Part shown: positions 37,819-47,894 of the stretch, in pieces
Layout: each line of letters starts with the position of its first letter
Numbering within the stretch: the first letter of the stretch is position 1
Assembly: GCF_007990205.1 (NCBI RefSeq)
Contig: NZ_BJWE01000007.1
Location: 1-64,000 of the forward strand
Source: Pediococcus parvulus
GTDB lineage: Bacteria; Bacillota; Bacilli; Lactobacillales; Lactobacillaceae
DNA: 64,000 bases
Reading direction: 5' to 3'
Program-made: the position numbers and the translations under genes
The notes under the pieces: model-generated
Told to the model about the DNA's origin: nothing
The model's input: the letters and a program-made list of their open reading frames with translations, nothing else
Databases searched by the model: none

Positions 37819-39150
37819 TTAATTATTTTTAAAACTTAAATTGCTAAGGAGTTCCTCATAAGCCTTTTCATAGCGTTGTACATCCCCAGCACCCATGAAT
37901 ACAACTACCGCATCATGATAATCTAAAAGTGGCGACATATTATCGACCTTTAGAATCTCGCCGCCTTTATTAATTTTGGCACCCAAATCTGCTGATGAGA
38001 CTTTACCATTCTTTTCACGAACAGAACTAAAGATGTCGGTCAAATAAACTTTGTCAGCTAAATTCAAGCTTTTGGCAAAATCGTCCAACAAAGCAATTGT
38101 CCGACTAAAAGTATGTGGCTGGAAAACGGCGATAATTTCTTTTTCAGGATATTTTTGTCGGGCAGCATCAAGTGTTGCTTTAATTTCCGATGGATGATGG
38201 GCATAATCGTCAATAATTGTCATATCAGCCACTTTTTTCTCAGAGAAACGCCGTTTAACACCCTTAAAATCTAGTAATTCATCTTTAATTTCGTTTAAAT
38301 CCACTTTTTCAAAGTAAGCCACTGCAATGACAGCTAAACTGTTTAACACGTTATGTTCGCCATATAAATGAATTTGATAATGACCTAAAAATTCATCTTC
38401 ATGATAAACGTCAAACTCAGAACCCAGCGTTGTCCGTTTAATATCACGAGCTTGGAAATCATCATTCTTGCCAGTCCCGTAATAATAAATTGGGACATCA
38501 GCCTTTAAGCGACGTAAATTTGCATCGTCACCCCATGCAAAAATTCCTTTTTTGACTTGTTGAGAAACGTCTTGGAAAGCATGATAAACATCTTCAATAC
38601 CGGTATAGTAATCTGGATGATCAAAATCAATGTTGGTCATGATCATATAATCTGGATGGTAGGCCATAAAGTGCCGCCGATACTCATCAGCTTCAAAAAC
38701 AAAGAAGCGGGCATTCGGAGTTCCCTTACCAGTTCCATCCCCAATCAAGTAACTGGTTGGGGCCACACCGCTTAGCACATGAGAAAGTAAGCCTGTCGTA
38801 CTTGTTTTGCCATGAGCACCAGCAACACCGATACTGGTATATCCAGACAGCATTTTTCCTAAGAAGTCATGATATCGAGTGACGGACAATCCCATTGCTC
38901 TTGCTTTTTTAATCTCAGGATGATCATCTGTAAATGCATTACCTGCAATGACCGTCAATCCTTCTTTAATATTAGCTTCATCAAAAGGAAGAACCTCAAT
39001 GCCGGCCTGCTCTAATCCGCGCTGTGTAAAAGTATATTTTTCGATGTCAGACCCTTTTACTGTATACCCTTCATCATGAAGAATTAACGCTAGCGAGCTC
39101 ATTCCCGAACCTTTAATACCTATAAAGTAATATGTCGTCTTGTTATCCAA
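37819..39150 (-). CDS. murC: UDP-N-acetylmuramate--L-alanine ligase
   Basis: First amino-acid ligation of peptidoglycan precursor synthesis. The three Mur ligase domains are recognisable, with ATP motif [15 protein letters not shown] near residue 108 and the [10 protein letters not shown] motif near 298. The start is TTG with AGAGGAAGAG upstream. It follows the soluble FtsK/SftA gene, as in Bacillus. Confidence 0.97.
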   Translation of the reverse strand: MDNKTTYYFIGIKGSGMSSLALILHDEGYTVKGSDIEKYTFTQRGLEQAGIEVLPFDEANIKEGLTVIAGNAFTDDHPEIKKARAMGLSVTRYHDFLGKMLSGYTSIGVAGAHGKTSTTGLLSHVLSGVAPTSYLIGDGTGKGTPNARFFVFEADEYRRHFMAYHPDYMIMTNIDFDHPDYYTGIEDVYHAFQDVSQQVKKGIFAWGDDANLRRLKADVPIYYYGTGKNDDFQARDIKRTTLGSEFDVYHEDEFLGHYQIHLYGEHNVLNSLAVIAVAYFEKVDLNEIKDELLDFKGVKRRFSEKKVADMTIIDDYAHHPSEIKATLDAARQKYPEKEIIAVFQPHTFSRTIALLDDFAKSLNLADKVYLTDIFSSVREKNGKVSSADLGAKINKGGEILKVDNMSPLLDYHDAVVVFMGAGDVQRYEKAYEELLSNLSFKNN

Positions 39151-39217
39151 TTTTTCTCTTCCTCTTTATCAGTTTTGTTAACAGTTTACCACAATAAAAA
39201 CCCGTTTTTTATCGAAA

Positions 39218-41164
39218 TCAGGGCTGTTCATCATGAATCTTTTTCAAATCTGTTTGAGTAAAATAAACTTCACGTGGTTTTGACCCGCGAGCTTCCGAAA
39301 CGTAATTCTGACTTTCAAGTTGGTCAATAATGGTTGCCGCGTGATTATAACCAATCGAAAAGACCCGCTGCAACTTGGATGTGGAGATGGTATCCTCATC
39401 AGCCAGATACTCTAAAACGTCTGGTAGTAACTCATCTTGTTCATCAATTTGTTCAACCTGCTTTTTCAATAAATCTAGATCGAATTCATAATGGGGTTGC
39501 GATTCAGAACGAATAAACTCAGTAATTTCATCAATTTCGCCATCGACATAAGATCCCTGCAGCCGAATCGGCGTACTTGCCCCATTACCCAGAAATAACA
39601 TATCTCCACGGCCCAACAACCGTTCTGCCCCACTATGATCCAAAATTGTGCGCGAATCAATTTGGCTAGAAACCATGAATGCCACTCGCGTTGGGATATT
39701 ATTCTTAATCAACCCGGTGACCACGTCCACACTAGGTCGTTGCGTCGCGATGATTAAATGAATTCCTGCTGCTCTAGCCTTTTGGGTAATCCGGACAATA
39801 TAATCTTGAACTTCAGAGGAAGCGACCATCATCAAATCAGCTAATTCATCAATGACAACTACGATGTAAGGCAAATAATCTGCAGCATGACCTGATGTTT
39901 CAGCTTTCTTATTGAATTGTTCAATATTACGCACTCCAGCGGCTGCTAACTTTTCATAGCGCTCATCCATTTCGTTGGTGACCCATTTTAAAGCTGCTGA
40001 CGCCGACTTAGGATCCGAAATGACAGGAGCAAGCAAATGCGGCAATTCATTATATGGTGCCAATTCAACTGTTTTGGGATCAATCAAGAGTAACCGTACT
40101 TGCCGTGGCGTCGCCTTATAAAGAATTGAAATCAATAAACTGTTGATAAACACACTTTTACCTGAACCAGTTGCCCCCGCAATTAAGCCGTGCGGCATTT
40201 TTCTCAAGTCATAAACGCGTGGTTGACCAAACAAGTCCACCCCTAAGGCAATTGTTAACGGTGACTGACTTTCCTTAAAGGCAGCTGAGTTTAATACTTC
40301 TGACAACATAACTGGTCGCGATTTAAAATTTGGCACCTCAATACCAACGGTACTTTTACCTGGTATTGGGGCCTCAATTCGGATGTCTTTAGCTGCTAAC
40401 TGTAATTTCAAATCGTCCGTTAGGTTGGTAATCTTATTAACTTTTACTCCCCGTCCCAGTTCAATCTGAAACTGGGTGACAGTTGGCCCGACCGTCCAAT
40501 CCACAACCTTTGCATCTACCCCAAAAGCGTTTAAAGCGCTGTCCAAACTTTGCACCTGATCCTTTAACCACTCTGATTGGGAGTCCGCATCCAGTTTAAC
40601 AGGAGGTTTCAACAAGTCAACTGACGGAAATTGATATCCCATCGCCGTTGAATTTTCTGAAGATCCAAGTGCTGTGGTTGTCGGCTTTTGTGGTGTCATC
40701 TGACGTGATTCAAACTGACGCTCACTGGAAAATGCCGGGTCTGCTTCATTATCAATTTGTGAATGCGCCATCTGGACTGGTGCCACACTTGAACTCATGG
40801 ACATCTTAATTTCCGCCGATGAACCGTGATCTTCACTTATCGAAGGTTCTTCACTAGCTGGCGAATAATTCGTCTCAGGGGCCGAATCAGGTTGAACCGT
40901 TGGTGCTGCCTTCACAGCTTCACTTTGATCTTCCGATCGATCATTTGCCATTGCCGCAGAACGCAAAATTGTGCGTTTATCTATGGCTTTTGGCTGCTCT
41001 AAATTAACCGCCGATCTAGCATCCTGATTATTTAAAAAGGGAATATTCGTTTTTGAATGCTTTTCAATTAATGGTTTCCGTCGTTTTCCGTGTTTCTTAT
41101 TCACTTGTTTATTTAGCGAATCCTGATCTTTTCGAAAAAAAGCAGGACCATCATAATGCCTCAT
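39218..41164 (-). CDS. sftA: Soluble FtsK/SpoIIIE-family DNA translocase (SftA-like)
   Basis: A hexameric DNA pump that clears the chromosome from the septum. At 648 residues it has no N-terminal membrane helices. A low-complexity Ser/Glu/Pro-rich linker (about 30-200) leads to the motor: Walker A AGATGSGKSVFINSLL, Walker B IVVVIDELADLMM, and a C-terminal gamma winged helix (RVFSIGYNHAATIIDQLE). The ytpR-sftA-murC order matches Bacillus SftA. GGGTGA lies eight bases before the chosen ATG, preferred over the upstream GTG. Confidence 0.92.
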   Translation of the reverse strand: MRHYDGPAFFRKDQDSLNKQVNKKHGKRRKPLIEKHSKTNIPFLNNQDARSAVNLEQPKAIDKRTILRSAAMANDRSEDQSEAVKAAPTVQPDSAPETNYSPASEEPSISEDHGSSAEIKMSMSSSVAPVQMAHSQIDNEADPAFSSERQFESRQMTPQKPTTTALGSSENSTAMGYQFPSVDLLKPPVKLDADSQSEWLKDQVQSLDSALNAFGVDAKVVDWTVGPTVTQFQIELGRGVKVNKITNLTDDLKLQLAAKDIRIEAPIPGKSTVGIEVPNFKSRPVMLSEVLNSAAFKESQSPLTIALGVDLFGQPRVYDLRKMPHGLIAGATGSGKSVFINSLLISILYKATPRQVRLLLIDPKTVELAPYNELPHLLAPVISDPKSASAALKWVTNEMDERYEKLAAAGVRNIEQFNKKAETSGHAADYLPYIVVVIDELADLMMVASSEVQDYIVRITQKARAAGIHLIIATQRPSVDVVTGLIKNNIPTRVAFMVSSQIDSRTILDHSGAERLLGRGDMLFLGNGASTPIRLQGSYVDGEIDEITEFIRSESQPHYEFDLDLLKKQVEQIDEQDELLPDVLEYLADEDTISTSKLQRVFSIGYNHAATIIDQLESQNYVSEARGSKPREVYFTQTDLKKIHDEQP

Positions 41165-41182
41165 AATTTCGTTCACCCAACT

Positions 41183-41830
41183 TTATTTAGTCTTAAACAA
41201 CTTGGCACCCTGTGAAAAATCAAACGGCGCCCCAACTTTAAATTCACCATTATCGGGTAAAATTAATGCGCCCTTCTTTTGAGGAGCGTTTGGCAGATGT
41301 AATTCTCTACCAGAACAAATCATGCCAAAACTATCAACCCCACGGAGACTACCAGGCCAAATAATTAATCCGTCCGGCATCATTGCCCCCACTTTAGCTA
41401 CGACAACTTTAATTTGGGATTTCATATTAGGAGACCCACTTACGATCTGAACCTTTTCATCATGGTCAACAAGAGTTTGGGTAACCAGCAAGTGATCTGA
41501 ATCTGGATGTGGCTCAGCCGTTTCAACAAACCCAACTATAAATTTGCTTTTAGTATCTGCTTTTAACTCTGGATCAAAACCAACTGACTTTAAATACGCA
41601 TTTAATTTTTCAACTTGTGCAACTGTTAGAAAAACTTGACCCCGGGTCTTTAAATTACCTAATAGCTCAGAGATTGCTTTAAAATTAAAACCTAAAGTGT
41701 TATTGGTTTTGGGATCATAAATCCGGGTGACATTTTCTTTTGTGGCAACCGATTGCGTTTCTGTATCTGGATTTAAAATGCAAACTAAGACGTCGCCTAA
41801 CTCTGTGGGATTATAACTACTGATTAACAT
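41183..41830 (-). CDS. ytpR: YtpR family tRNA-binding domain protein
   Basis: A 215-residue protein. An N-terminal DUF4479 region is followed by a C-terminal EMAP-II-like OB fold (VGFVETAEPHPDSDHLLVTQTLVD), the same fold as the PheT N-terminus but as a free protein. It is thought to bind tRNA; the role is not settled. It is directly upstream of sftA. Confidence 0.93.
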   Translation of the reverse strand: MLISSYNPTELGDVLVCILNPDTETQSVATKENVTRIYDPKTNNTLGFNFKAISELLGNLKTRGQVFLTVAQVEKLNAYLKSVGFDPELKADTKSKFIVGFVETAEPHPDSDHLLVTQTLVDHDEKVQIVSGSPNMKSQIKVVVAKVGAMMPDGLIIWPGSLRGVDSFGMICSGRELHLPNAPQKKGALILPDNGEFKVGAPFDFSQGAKLFKTK

Positions 41831-41928
41831 AGCGTTTCCTTTCTGTTTTAACTCATTCTGATATATTATTTTAAACGATCTTGGTATACTATAACTATAA
41901 ATAGGAACTAAAAGAGGAGTGACTCATA

Positions 41929-42252
41929 ATGTCCAAAAAAGAAACCGTCATTACACAAGTTGCAATCGGCTCAATTGGTTTAACAACTGGCGCCTTGGCA
42001 AGCTGGTTTTTATTTCATAAAAAACGGGTTTCCGCCAACGCTATTTTGGAAACTGTTCGCAAGGCTTTCTTAAAAGAAGGTCCGATTGAAGGTTCCTGGA
42101 TAGAAATGAAACAAGCACCCTTGCAAAAATTTGCAATCAAAACAAACGTCTATTATGGCGGGATTACTCGCTATGAAGACGGGGACCTAATTCAATACGA
42201 GTTTTTAGCAGACGCAAAAACAGGCACAATTATTGATATTTATCGTCTCTAA
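41929..42252 (+). CDS. Small secreted or membrane-anchored protein (PepSY-like)
   Basis: A 107-residue protein with one N-terminal hydrophobic segment (about 8-28) and a PepSY-like domain ending in [22 protein letters not shown]. It fits the predicted small secreted protein family (COG5584) found near trmB/ytpR in lactobacilli. The role is unknown. AGAGGAG precedes the ATG. It is convergent with trmB and overlaps its stop by four bases. Confidence 0.78.
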   Translation: MSKKETVITQVAIGSIGLTTGALASWFLFHKKRVSANAILETVRKAFLKEGPIEGSWIEMKQAPLQKFAIKTNVYYGGITRYEDGDLIQYEFLADAKTGTIIDIYRL

Positions 42253-42887
42253 AAATGACTTTTTAGTTTGTAAATGCGCTGTCCTTTTTCACTAAATTTG
42301 TGTTCATACTCGGTTTCAACGTTCTCCAGTGCTTCATCACTATGATGCAAATCTAAATAAACACCGTCAAATACCAGGCCAAAATTATTCATACTTAAAA
42401 GGGAGTATTCGAATAAGCCCTGATTATCAGTTTTTAACTCAATAGCTCCATGTTCCACCAAAATTGTGCGATAAACTTGCAAGAAGGTTTTGTAAGTCAG
42501 TCGTCTTTTTTCGTGCCTTGTTTTTGGCCAAGGATCAGAAAAATTCAAATAAATACGGTCAATTTCACCATCCTCAAAATATTCATTCAAATCGGCCCCA
42601 TCAGCTAAAACCAATTGTAGGTTTGGTAAGCCATTGGCCAAGGCTTTTTTCAAGGCAATTGCTGCCACTGAACGTTGAATTTCAATACCAATAAAATTAA
42701 TTTCCGGATATTTTAAAGCCATTTCGACAATAAAATGGCCCTTCCCCATGCCGATTTCAATCCGAATTGGTTGTGGCTTTTTAAATCGAGCCTGCCAATT
42801 TCCCTTAAATTCAATAGGATTGGTACTTATCACTTCAGGGTGAGCCGCAATCAGCGGTTCAGCCCATGGTTTATTTCTAACTCTCAT
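42249..42887 (-). CDS. trmB: tRNA (guanine-46-N7)-methyltransferase
   Basis: Makes m7G46 in the tRNA variable loop. The SAM-binding segment is [17 protein letters not shown], and the substrate motif [22 protein letters not shown] is diagnostic. The 212-residue length is normal. Confidence 0.97.
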   Translation of the reverse strand: MRVRNKPWAEPLIAAHPEVISTNPIEFKGNWQARFKKPQPIRIEIGMGKGHFIVEMALKYPEINFIGIEIQRSVAAIALKKALANGLPNLQLVLADGADLNEYFEDGEIDRIYLNFSDPWPKTRHEKRRLTYKTFLQVYRTILVEHGAIELKTDNQGLFEYSLLSMNNFGLVFDGVYLDLHHSDEALENVETEYEHKFSEKGQRIYKLKSHF

Positions 42888-42954
42888 TATTTTTCCTCAA
42901 GTTTCTCTTCAAAATTCCGTCATCAATTAATTCTATAGATTGTCCCCACACGCG

Positions 42955-44172
42955 TCAAGAATTCATTTTCTTAATTCGACTAGGAAAATAAAGCTTAACT
43001 AAGAGCCAAACTTCAATTACTCCTAGTACAAAACTCAAGCCGGCTTGCACTATAGAAGTATTTGCGATGCCGACAACCAACGCAAATAAAATAACTGTCC
43101 CCACCAGCAAACGACTGACTAACCAATTAAAACCTGCATTTTTGATTGCATTCTTAATGGGATATAAATGTGTGAAGACATTTTCATTATAATTGACTAA
43201 CAAAGGTAACAATTGAAAACTGATTAAATAGATAAACAGGATTTGCAAAAACAGCGACAAATACATATTTGGCACAAAAATCAATAGCACCATTCCCAAA
43301 ATAGTCAAACGAAAATATAAGCCACTATAAATCGTACTCCGCATGAGTGCGCGGGAAAACAAATAAACATATGGATTTTTTGAATGACGATCGACCATAG
43401 TGAGCAGCCGGTCTAAATATTTACGCCGATGAACCGTTCCGTGGACATTCGGTACATCTGTAAACAAGTTAAAGAAACGATAAATCCTTAACATTCGCTG
43501 CTCTTCAACGTTAACGGCTAAATTCCAGCTTAACGATCTTTGTTGCCACTGACTGTTTTCTCTAAGTACTTCAATCAGGCTCTGTACAATTGACAAACCA
43601 ATAGCAATCCAAACGTTCAAATAAATGCCCATGATCATCCATAATATGGGTAAAATCCAGTCCATTACTAGGCGTTGCCACCACAAAAAAACTTGATTTT
43701 GATATAACTGATTTAATGCCATAGAAAGTTGACCAAATTTTAGAATAACCACGGTAATCCCAAAGCCCAAAATTTGCCAGCCGGAAAGATGAAACGCAAT
43801 AGCCATAAATGGAAATAAAACTGCTATTCCAACAATTTCAACACAGGCACTAAAAATTGCACTATGCACACGGGCTTGTTTTAGGTAAGCATGCATGTCA
43901 TGTTCTCTAGGAAGCAAAAAAACTGGGTCAGCTTTTTTTAATAAGGTCGCTAAATTGCCTATTTGCAGAATTACCACTAAACATAAAATGGTAACCGGTC
44001 CTGCCCACCAACTTGTTGTTTTAAAACCTTTCAAGAAATTGGAATATCCATATCCAAGACCACCTACCAAAAACATCAAAGCAATCACAAAATGATCATT
44101 TAAAACGTATCGTAAATATTTCAGCATCTCCAGAAAGTGAGCACGTTGTCTTTTCTTCCAAAGATCAGTCAT
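42955..44172 (-). CDS. ecsB: ABC transporter permease EcsB
   Basis: Membrane partner of EcsA, about 405 residues with roughly ten hydrophobic segments. In Bacillus and Staphylococcus, Ecs affects protein secretion, membrane proteolysis and exported peptides, although the substrate is not firmly known. An ATG overlaps the ecsA stop region and has GAGGG eight bases upstream; a TTG nine codons earlier lacks one. Confidence 0.9.
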   Translation of the reverse strand: MTDLWKKRQRAHFLEMLKYLRYVLNDHFVIALMFLVGGLGYGYSNFLKGFKTTSWWAGPVTILCLVVILQIGNLATLLKKADPVFLLPREHDMHAYLKQARVHSAIFSACVEIVGIAVLFPFMAIAFHLSGWQILGFGITVVILKFGQLSMALNQLYQNQVFLWWQRLVMDWILPILWMIMGIYLNVWIAIGLSIVQSLIEVLRENSQWQQRSLSWNLAVNVEEQRMLRIYRFFNLFTDVPNVHGTVHRRKYLDRLLTMVDRHSKNPYVYLFSRALMRSTIYSGLYFRLTILGMVLLIFVPNMYLSLFLQILFIYLISFQLLPLLVNYNENVFTHLYPIKNAIKNAGFNWLVSRLLVGTVILFALVVGIANTSIVQAGLSFVLGVIEVWLLVKLYFPSRIKKMNS

Positions 44173-44905
44173 GTGATTCACCCTCTCTTGCCAATCCAAG
44201 ATAGATATCTGTCAAAGATTGTCCTAAAGTTGGATTCTGTTTTCTTAAGGAAGCCAAATCACCTTGAGTTTGAATTTTACCGCTATGAAGCAAGATAAAT
44301 CGATCACAGTATTTCTCTGCCGTATCCAAAACATGGGTGGACATCAACACAGCTGCACCATGCGATTTTCTATCATTAATTAATTTCAATAAATCATCGG
44401 TTGCTAATGGATCAAGTCCTAAAAAAGGCTCGTCAATAATGTAGAGTTTGGCATCTGTCAAAAATGCACAAACAATCATCACTTTTTGTTTCATTCCTTT
44501 GGAAAAATTATCAGGAAACCAATCCAATTTGTTAGCAAGCCGGAATGTCTTAAGCAATTCGGTTGACCGTTGCCAAGCTCGAGCTGCATCTAAACGATAT
44601 GCCATAATCGTAAGGTTGATATGTTCTTTTAAAGTCAATTCTGGGTATAAAACGGGTAATTCGGGAATATAAGCAATTTGTTTTTTATAGGCATCACTAT
44701 CTTGATAAACTGTTTTCCCATCAATCGTGATTCTACCCTTCTGTGGCGTCAACAACCCAATGATGTGATTTATAGTTGTTGATTTTCCGGCTCCATTTAA
44801 CCCGATCAATCCAACTAGTTCACCCTCGTGGACCTCAAAATTAATGTCTTTTAAAACAGGGATTTGTGAATATCCGCCGACTAAATGCTCAATTTTTAAA
44901 ACCAT
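44165..44905 (-). CDS. ecsA: ABC transporter ATP-binding protein EcsA
   Basis: A 246-residue ATPase with Walker A GLNGAGKST (about 38-46), signature FSKGMKQK and Walker B LYIIDEPFLGLDP. It is the motor of the EcsAB exporter. MVLKIEHLVGGY is the likely N-terminus, with GAGGAAG upstream. The ecs and hit genes diverge, as in Bacillus. Confidence 0.94.
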   Translation of the reverse strand: MVLKIEHLVGGYSQIPVLKDINFEVHEGELVGLIGLNGAGKSTTINHIIGLLTPQKGRITIDGKTVYQDSDAYKKQIAYIPELPVLYPELTLKEHINLTIMAYRLDAARAWQRSTELLKTFRLANKLDWFPDNFSKGMKQKVMIVCAFLTDAKLYIIDEPFLGLDPLATDDLLKLINDRKSHGAAVLMSTHVLDTAEKYCDRFILLHSGKIQTQGDLASLRKQNPTLGQSLTDIYLGLAREGESHD

Positions 44906-44991
44906 TCTAGTTTCTTCCTCTTTCAATACTTGATTTGATTCGATTATATCATGATCTTCCCGTTTTCACAGGTTTCATGAGCAATGTTCTT

Positions 44992-45020
44992 TTGGGCTTA
45001 CCTCTAAATATTGGTATAAT
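44992..45020 (+). promoter_or_regulatory. Promoter of hit
   Basis: -35 TTGGGC (44992-44997), 17-bp spacer, extended -10 TGGTATAAT ending at 45020. Confidence 0.78.
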
Positions 45021-45050
45021 GAAATCAATTAAGAAAAAGAGGTAATCAAT

Positions 45051-45494
45051 ATGGCTAACAAACGTGATGCATCTTGTATTTTTTGTAAAATTATTGATGG
45101 TGAAATTCCTAGTTATACAATCTACGAAGACGAAAACATTAAGGCCTTTCTAGACATTTCTCAAGCAACTCCAGGTCATACACTCATTGTCCCCAAAACT
45201 CACGTAAAGGACATTTTCGAATACGATCCCGAGTTAGCTTCTAAAACTTTTGCTAAGATTCCTTTAATTGCACAAGCTATTAAGGCTAGTAACCCCAACA
45301 TCATTGGTATGAACATTGTTAACAATAATGGGTCAATCGCCTACCAATCAGTTTTTCACTCTCATTTTCATCTTATTCCTCGTTACTCTGAAAATGATGA
45401 TTTCAAAATGATCTTCGGTGACAACACAGATTCCTACTCGAAAGAACAACTTGTTGCTATTCAAACAAAAATAAAATCTGAACTGGAGGCTTAA
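45051..45494 (+). CDS. hit: HIT family protein (nucleotide-binding hydrolase)
   Basis: A 147-residue histidine-triad protein with HSHFHLIPR near residues 103-111 (HxHxH) and an N-terminal CIFCKIIDGEIPS zinc/core motif. It probably hydrolyses nucleoside phosphoramidates or AMP-linked compounds. It is followed by a yhaH-like gene two bases later. Confidence 0.95.
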   Translation: MANKRDASCIFCKIIDGEIPSYTIYEDENIKAFLDISQATPGHTLIVPKTHVKDIFEYDPELASKTFAKIPLIAQAIKASNPNIIGMNIVNNNGSIAYQSVFHSHFHLIPRYSENDDFKMIFGDNTDSYSKEQLVAIQTKIKSELEA

Positions 45495-45496
45495 AA

Positions 45497-45850
45497 ATGG
45501 CCAAAAAAAAGAACCACCGTTTACTCAAGTTCACCATTTTGTCCCTGCTAGGATATCGTGGTGGTAAATATGTTCTGTCCCACCCCGATTTTTTAACTAG
45601 TATTAAGCAAAGTTTTACAGAAACCATTGAAAGTATCCATCATTTCGGCCAAGCAGTCACCAAATTAAAGGACAGCACTCAAAAATTACAGCAAGCTGTT
45701 GCCGACAGTCAACCCACTTTAAATGCCATTCAAAAAGATGTTGACCACTTTCAATATAAATTACAGCCCCGATTAGAAAGAATTGAAAAGCTGACTCAAG
45801 ATATTAATAAACAACTAGATTCTATTGGTTCTGATAAACCAACAAAATAA
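45497..45850 (+). CDS. yhaH: YhaH/YtxH-like small membrane-associated protein
   Basis: A 117-residue protein with a basic N-terminus, a short weakly hydrophobic region (about 12-30) and a long Gln/Lys-rich coiled coil. Position between hit and prsA matches YhaH of Bacillus. The function is unknown. It is translationally coupled to hit. Confidence 0.7.
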   Translation: MAKKKNHRLLKFTILSLLGYRGGKYVLSHPDFLTSIKQSFTETIESIHHFGQAVTKLKDSTQKLQQAVADSQPTLNAIQKDVDHFQYKLQPRLERIEKLTQDINKQLDSIGSDKPTK

Positions 45851-45903
45851 TGATTCATGAATATAGTTTGAATTTTTATTAAAGATTCATGTAGGCTTAT
45901 AAA

Positions 45904-45926
45904 ACAAACGGTTTGTATGTTATGAT
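45904..45926 (+). promoter_or_regulatory. prsA promoter region with a 13-bp palindrome
   Basis: ACAAAC-G-GTTTGT (45904-45916) ends four bases before a -10 TATGAT (45921-45926). The position inside the spacer suits a repressor site. Confidence 0.4.
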
Positions 45927-45971
45927 GGTAATTGAAGTTTTTCAAACAATTTAGTTAGGATGTGTTTATGG

Positions 45972-46853
45972 ATGAAGAAATGGTTAATTGCATTAGCCAG
46001 CGTTTTTATGGCAGTGAGTTTAGCTGCATGTAGTAAAACAGTTGCAACAACAAAGGGTGGTAAGATCACCGAAAGTGCTTATTATAGTAGCTTGAAGTCA
46101 ACTTCAAGTGGTAAACAAGTGCTTCAACAAATGATCTTGAATAAAGTTCTCGAAAAGGACTATGGTAGCAAAGTTTCTAAGAAAACTGTTACTAAGCAAT
46201 ACAATGCTTATAAGACAGAATACGGTACCTCATTCAAGAGTGTTTTGACACAAAACGGAATGACAGCTTCAAGTTTTAGACAAGAAATTCGTTCTAATTT
46301 ACTTTTGAAGGAAGCCGTAAAAGATAATGCTACAATCACTAATGCTGATCTTAAGAAAGAATGGAAGACCTATGAACCAAAAGTTACGGTCGCGCAAATC
46401 CTTGTTTCAAAGAAATCAACTGCAGAAACAGTTATCAAAAAGCTTAAAAAGGGCGAAAGCTTTACTAAGCTAGCCAAACAATATTCTACCGACAGTTCTA
46501 CTAAGAACAAAGGCGGAAAACTTTCAGCATTTGACGATACTAATACTTCTTTAGATTCCAGCTTTACTAAAGCTGCATTTGCTCTTAAAGAAGGCGAATA
46601 CACCACTACTCCTGTTAAGACAACTTATGGTTACCAAGTAATCAAGATGCTCGACTATCCTTCTAAAGGTAAGATGAGTGATCATACTAAGGCACTTAAA
46701 GAACGTATCTGGACTGCTGATATGAGCAGTAGCTCTAAGTTAAAAGCTGTTGTTGCTAAGGTTCTCAAAAAGGGTAATGTTTCAATCAAAGATAGCGATT
46801 TGAAGAATGTACTTTCAGATTATCTATCAAGTTCAAGTTCTTCATCTAAATAA
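45972..46853 (+). CDS. prsA: Foldase PrsA (lipoprotein peptidyl-prolyl isomerase)
   Basis: A post-translocation chaperone for secreted proteins, anchored outside the membrane. The lipobox LAAC is at about residue 20. The parvulin (PPIC) domain covers about 130-225 ([25 protein letters not shown]). The C-terminus is Ser-rich. An upstream ATG exists four codons earlier; the MKKWLIALA start gives a standard signal peptide. A strong terminator follows. Confidence 0.94.
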   Translation: MKKWLIALASVFMAVSLAACSKTVATTKGGKITESAYYSSLKSTSSGKQVLQQMILNKVLEKDYGSKVSKKTVTKQYNAYKTEYGTSFKSVLTQNGMTASSFRQEIRSNLLLKEAVKDNATITNADLKKEWKTYEPKVTVAQILVSKKSTAETVIKKLKKGESFTKLAKQYSTDSSTKNKGGKLSAFDDTNTSLDSSFTKAAFALKEGEYTTTPVKTTYGYQVIKMLDYPSKGKMSDHTKALKERIWTADMSSSSKLKAVVAKVLKKGNVSIKDSDLKNVLSDYLSSSSSSSK

Positions 46854-46863
46854 GTTCCAAAGT

Positions 46864-46911
46864 AAAAAGATCAACCAACTTCAAGTTTTGAAGTTTGGTT
46901 GATCTTTTTTT
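46864..46911. terminator. Bidirectional terminator between prsA and yhaM
   Basis: A near-perfect stem (AAAAAGATCAACCAA with TTGGTTGATCTTTTT, inner CTTCAA/TTGAAG) with A and T runs on both sides, serving the convergent genes. Confidence 0.92.
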
Positions 46912-46915
46912 GCGC

Positions 46916-47875
46916 TTATTCTGATTGATGGCCAATTCGTTTATAGAAGTTACGTCCGTCCATTCCAAAAATACGTTCTGAGAAAGTGCCGTCTTTAGTA
47001 TGGCTAAGTGCCCCGGTGACCATCTGAATGGACGCATCCAAATCATCTAACGCATGTAAGACAACCGCTTCTAATAATAAGGGTTCAATTGGTGAGCCAT
47101 ATTCTTTCAACCCATGATGCGAAACGATCATGTGCCGTAACAGTAAGATGTCCTCACTACTATCACTAATTTTCAGTTCTTGGCAGGCTTTGACAATTTC
47201 GCCGTCCATGATAACAATATGACCTAACAGATTTCCCTCAACGGTATAGGTTGTGGAAACTGGCCCTGATAATTCAATTGTTTTACCTAAATCATGTAAA
47301 ATGGCTCCGGCGTATAATAACGACCGATCCACTTGAGGATATTGATCACTGACACTTTTGGCAAGTCGCAAAATAGATATTGTATGAAATGCTAGTCCAC
47401 CCTGAAAGGCATGGTGATTTGTTTTTGCGGCCGGATACGTATAAAATTGTTCATCATACTTCTGGAGTAAAAAGCGGACGACTCTATTCCAATTTGGGTT
47501 AGTGATGTCAAAGAGAAGTTTGCTGACCTCTTCTTTCATATCAGCAACCGTCATTGGTGCTTTTTTTGTATACAAACTGGGGTTACTAGGTTCTGTTTCT
47601 GTTGCCAGTCTCATACCCAAAATCTTAATTTGCGGTGTTCCCTTGTAGTTTTCTCGTTTACCATTTAAAAAAATAACTTTTCCAGCTTCAAAGTTCTTAA
47701 TATCTTGGGAACTAGCATCCCAAAATTTACCACCAATATCGCCGGATCGGTCTTCAAAAACCATTGCGAGAAAATCTTTACCATTTTTGGCCACACGTAC
47801 CTCAGCACTCTTAATCAAAACAAAAATGTTTAAGGTATCATCAACTGCAAAGTCAAAAAGTTTTTTACTATCCAT
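46916..47875 (-). CDS. yhaM: 3'-5' exoribonuclease YhaM
   Basis: An exonuclease acting on single-stranded RNA 3' ends. The 319-residue protein has an N-terminal OB fold (about 10-100) and an HD domain with the HD pair in AGAILHDLGKTIEL near residue 165 and later HMIVSHHGLKEYG. It is last in the yhaO-yhaN-yhaM order. Confidence 0.94.
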   Translation of the reverse strand: MDSKKLFDFAVDDTLNIFVLIKSAEVRVAKNGKDFLAMVFEDRSGDIGGKFWDASSQDIKNFEAGKVIFLNGKRENYKGTPQIKILGMRLATETEPSNPSLYTKKAPMTVADMKEEVSKLLFDITNPNWNRVVRFLLQKYDEQFYTYPAAKTNHHAFQGGLAFHTISILRLAKSVSDQYPQVDRSLLYAGAILHDLGKTIELSGPVSTTYTVEGNLLGHIVIMDGEIVKACQELKISDSSEDILLLRHMIVSHHGLKEYGSPIEPLLLEAVVLHALDDLDASIQMVTGALSHTKDGTFSERIFGMDGRNFYKRIGHQSE

Positions 47876-47894
47876 TATTAACCGCTCCTTATGC

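Noticed and set aside
45851-45900. Palindrome ATTCATGAAT and repeated GATTCATG after yhaH
   Set aside because: Short AT-rich matches with no promoter or terminator features; likely chance.
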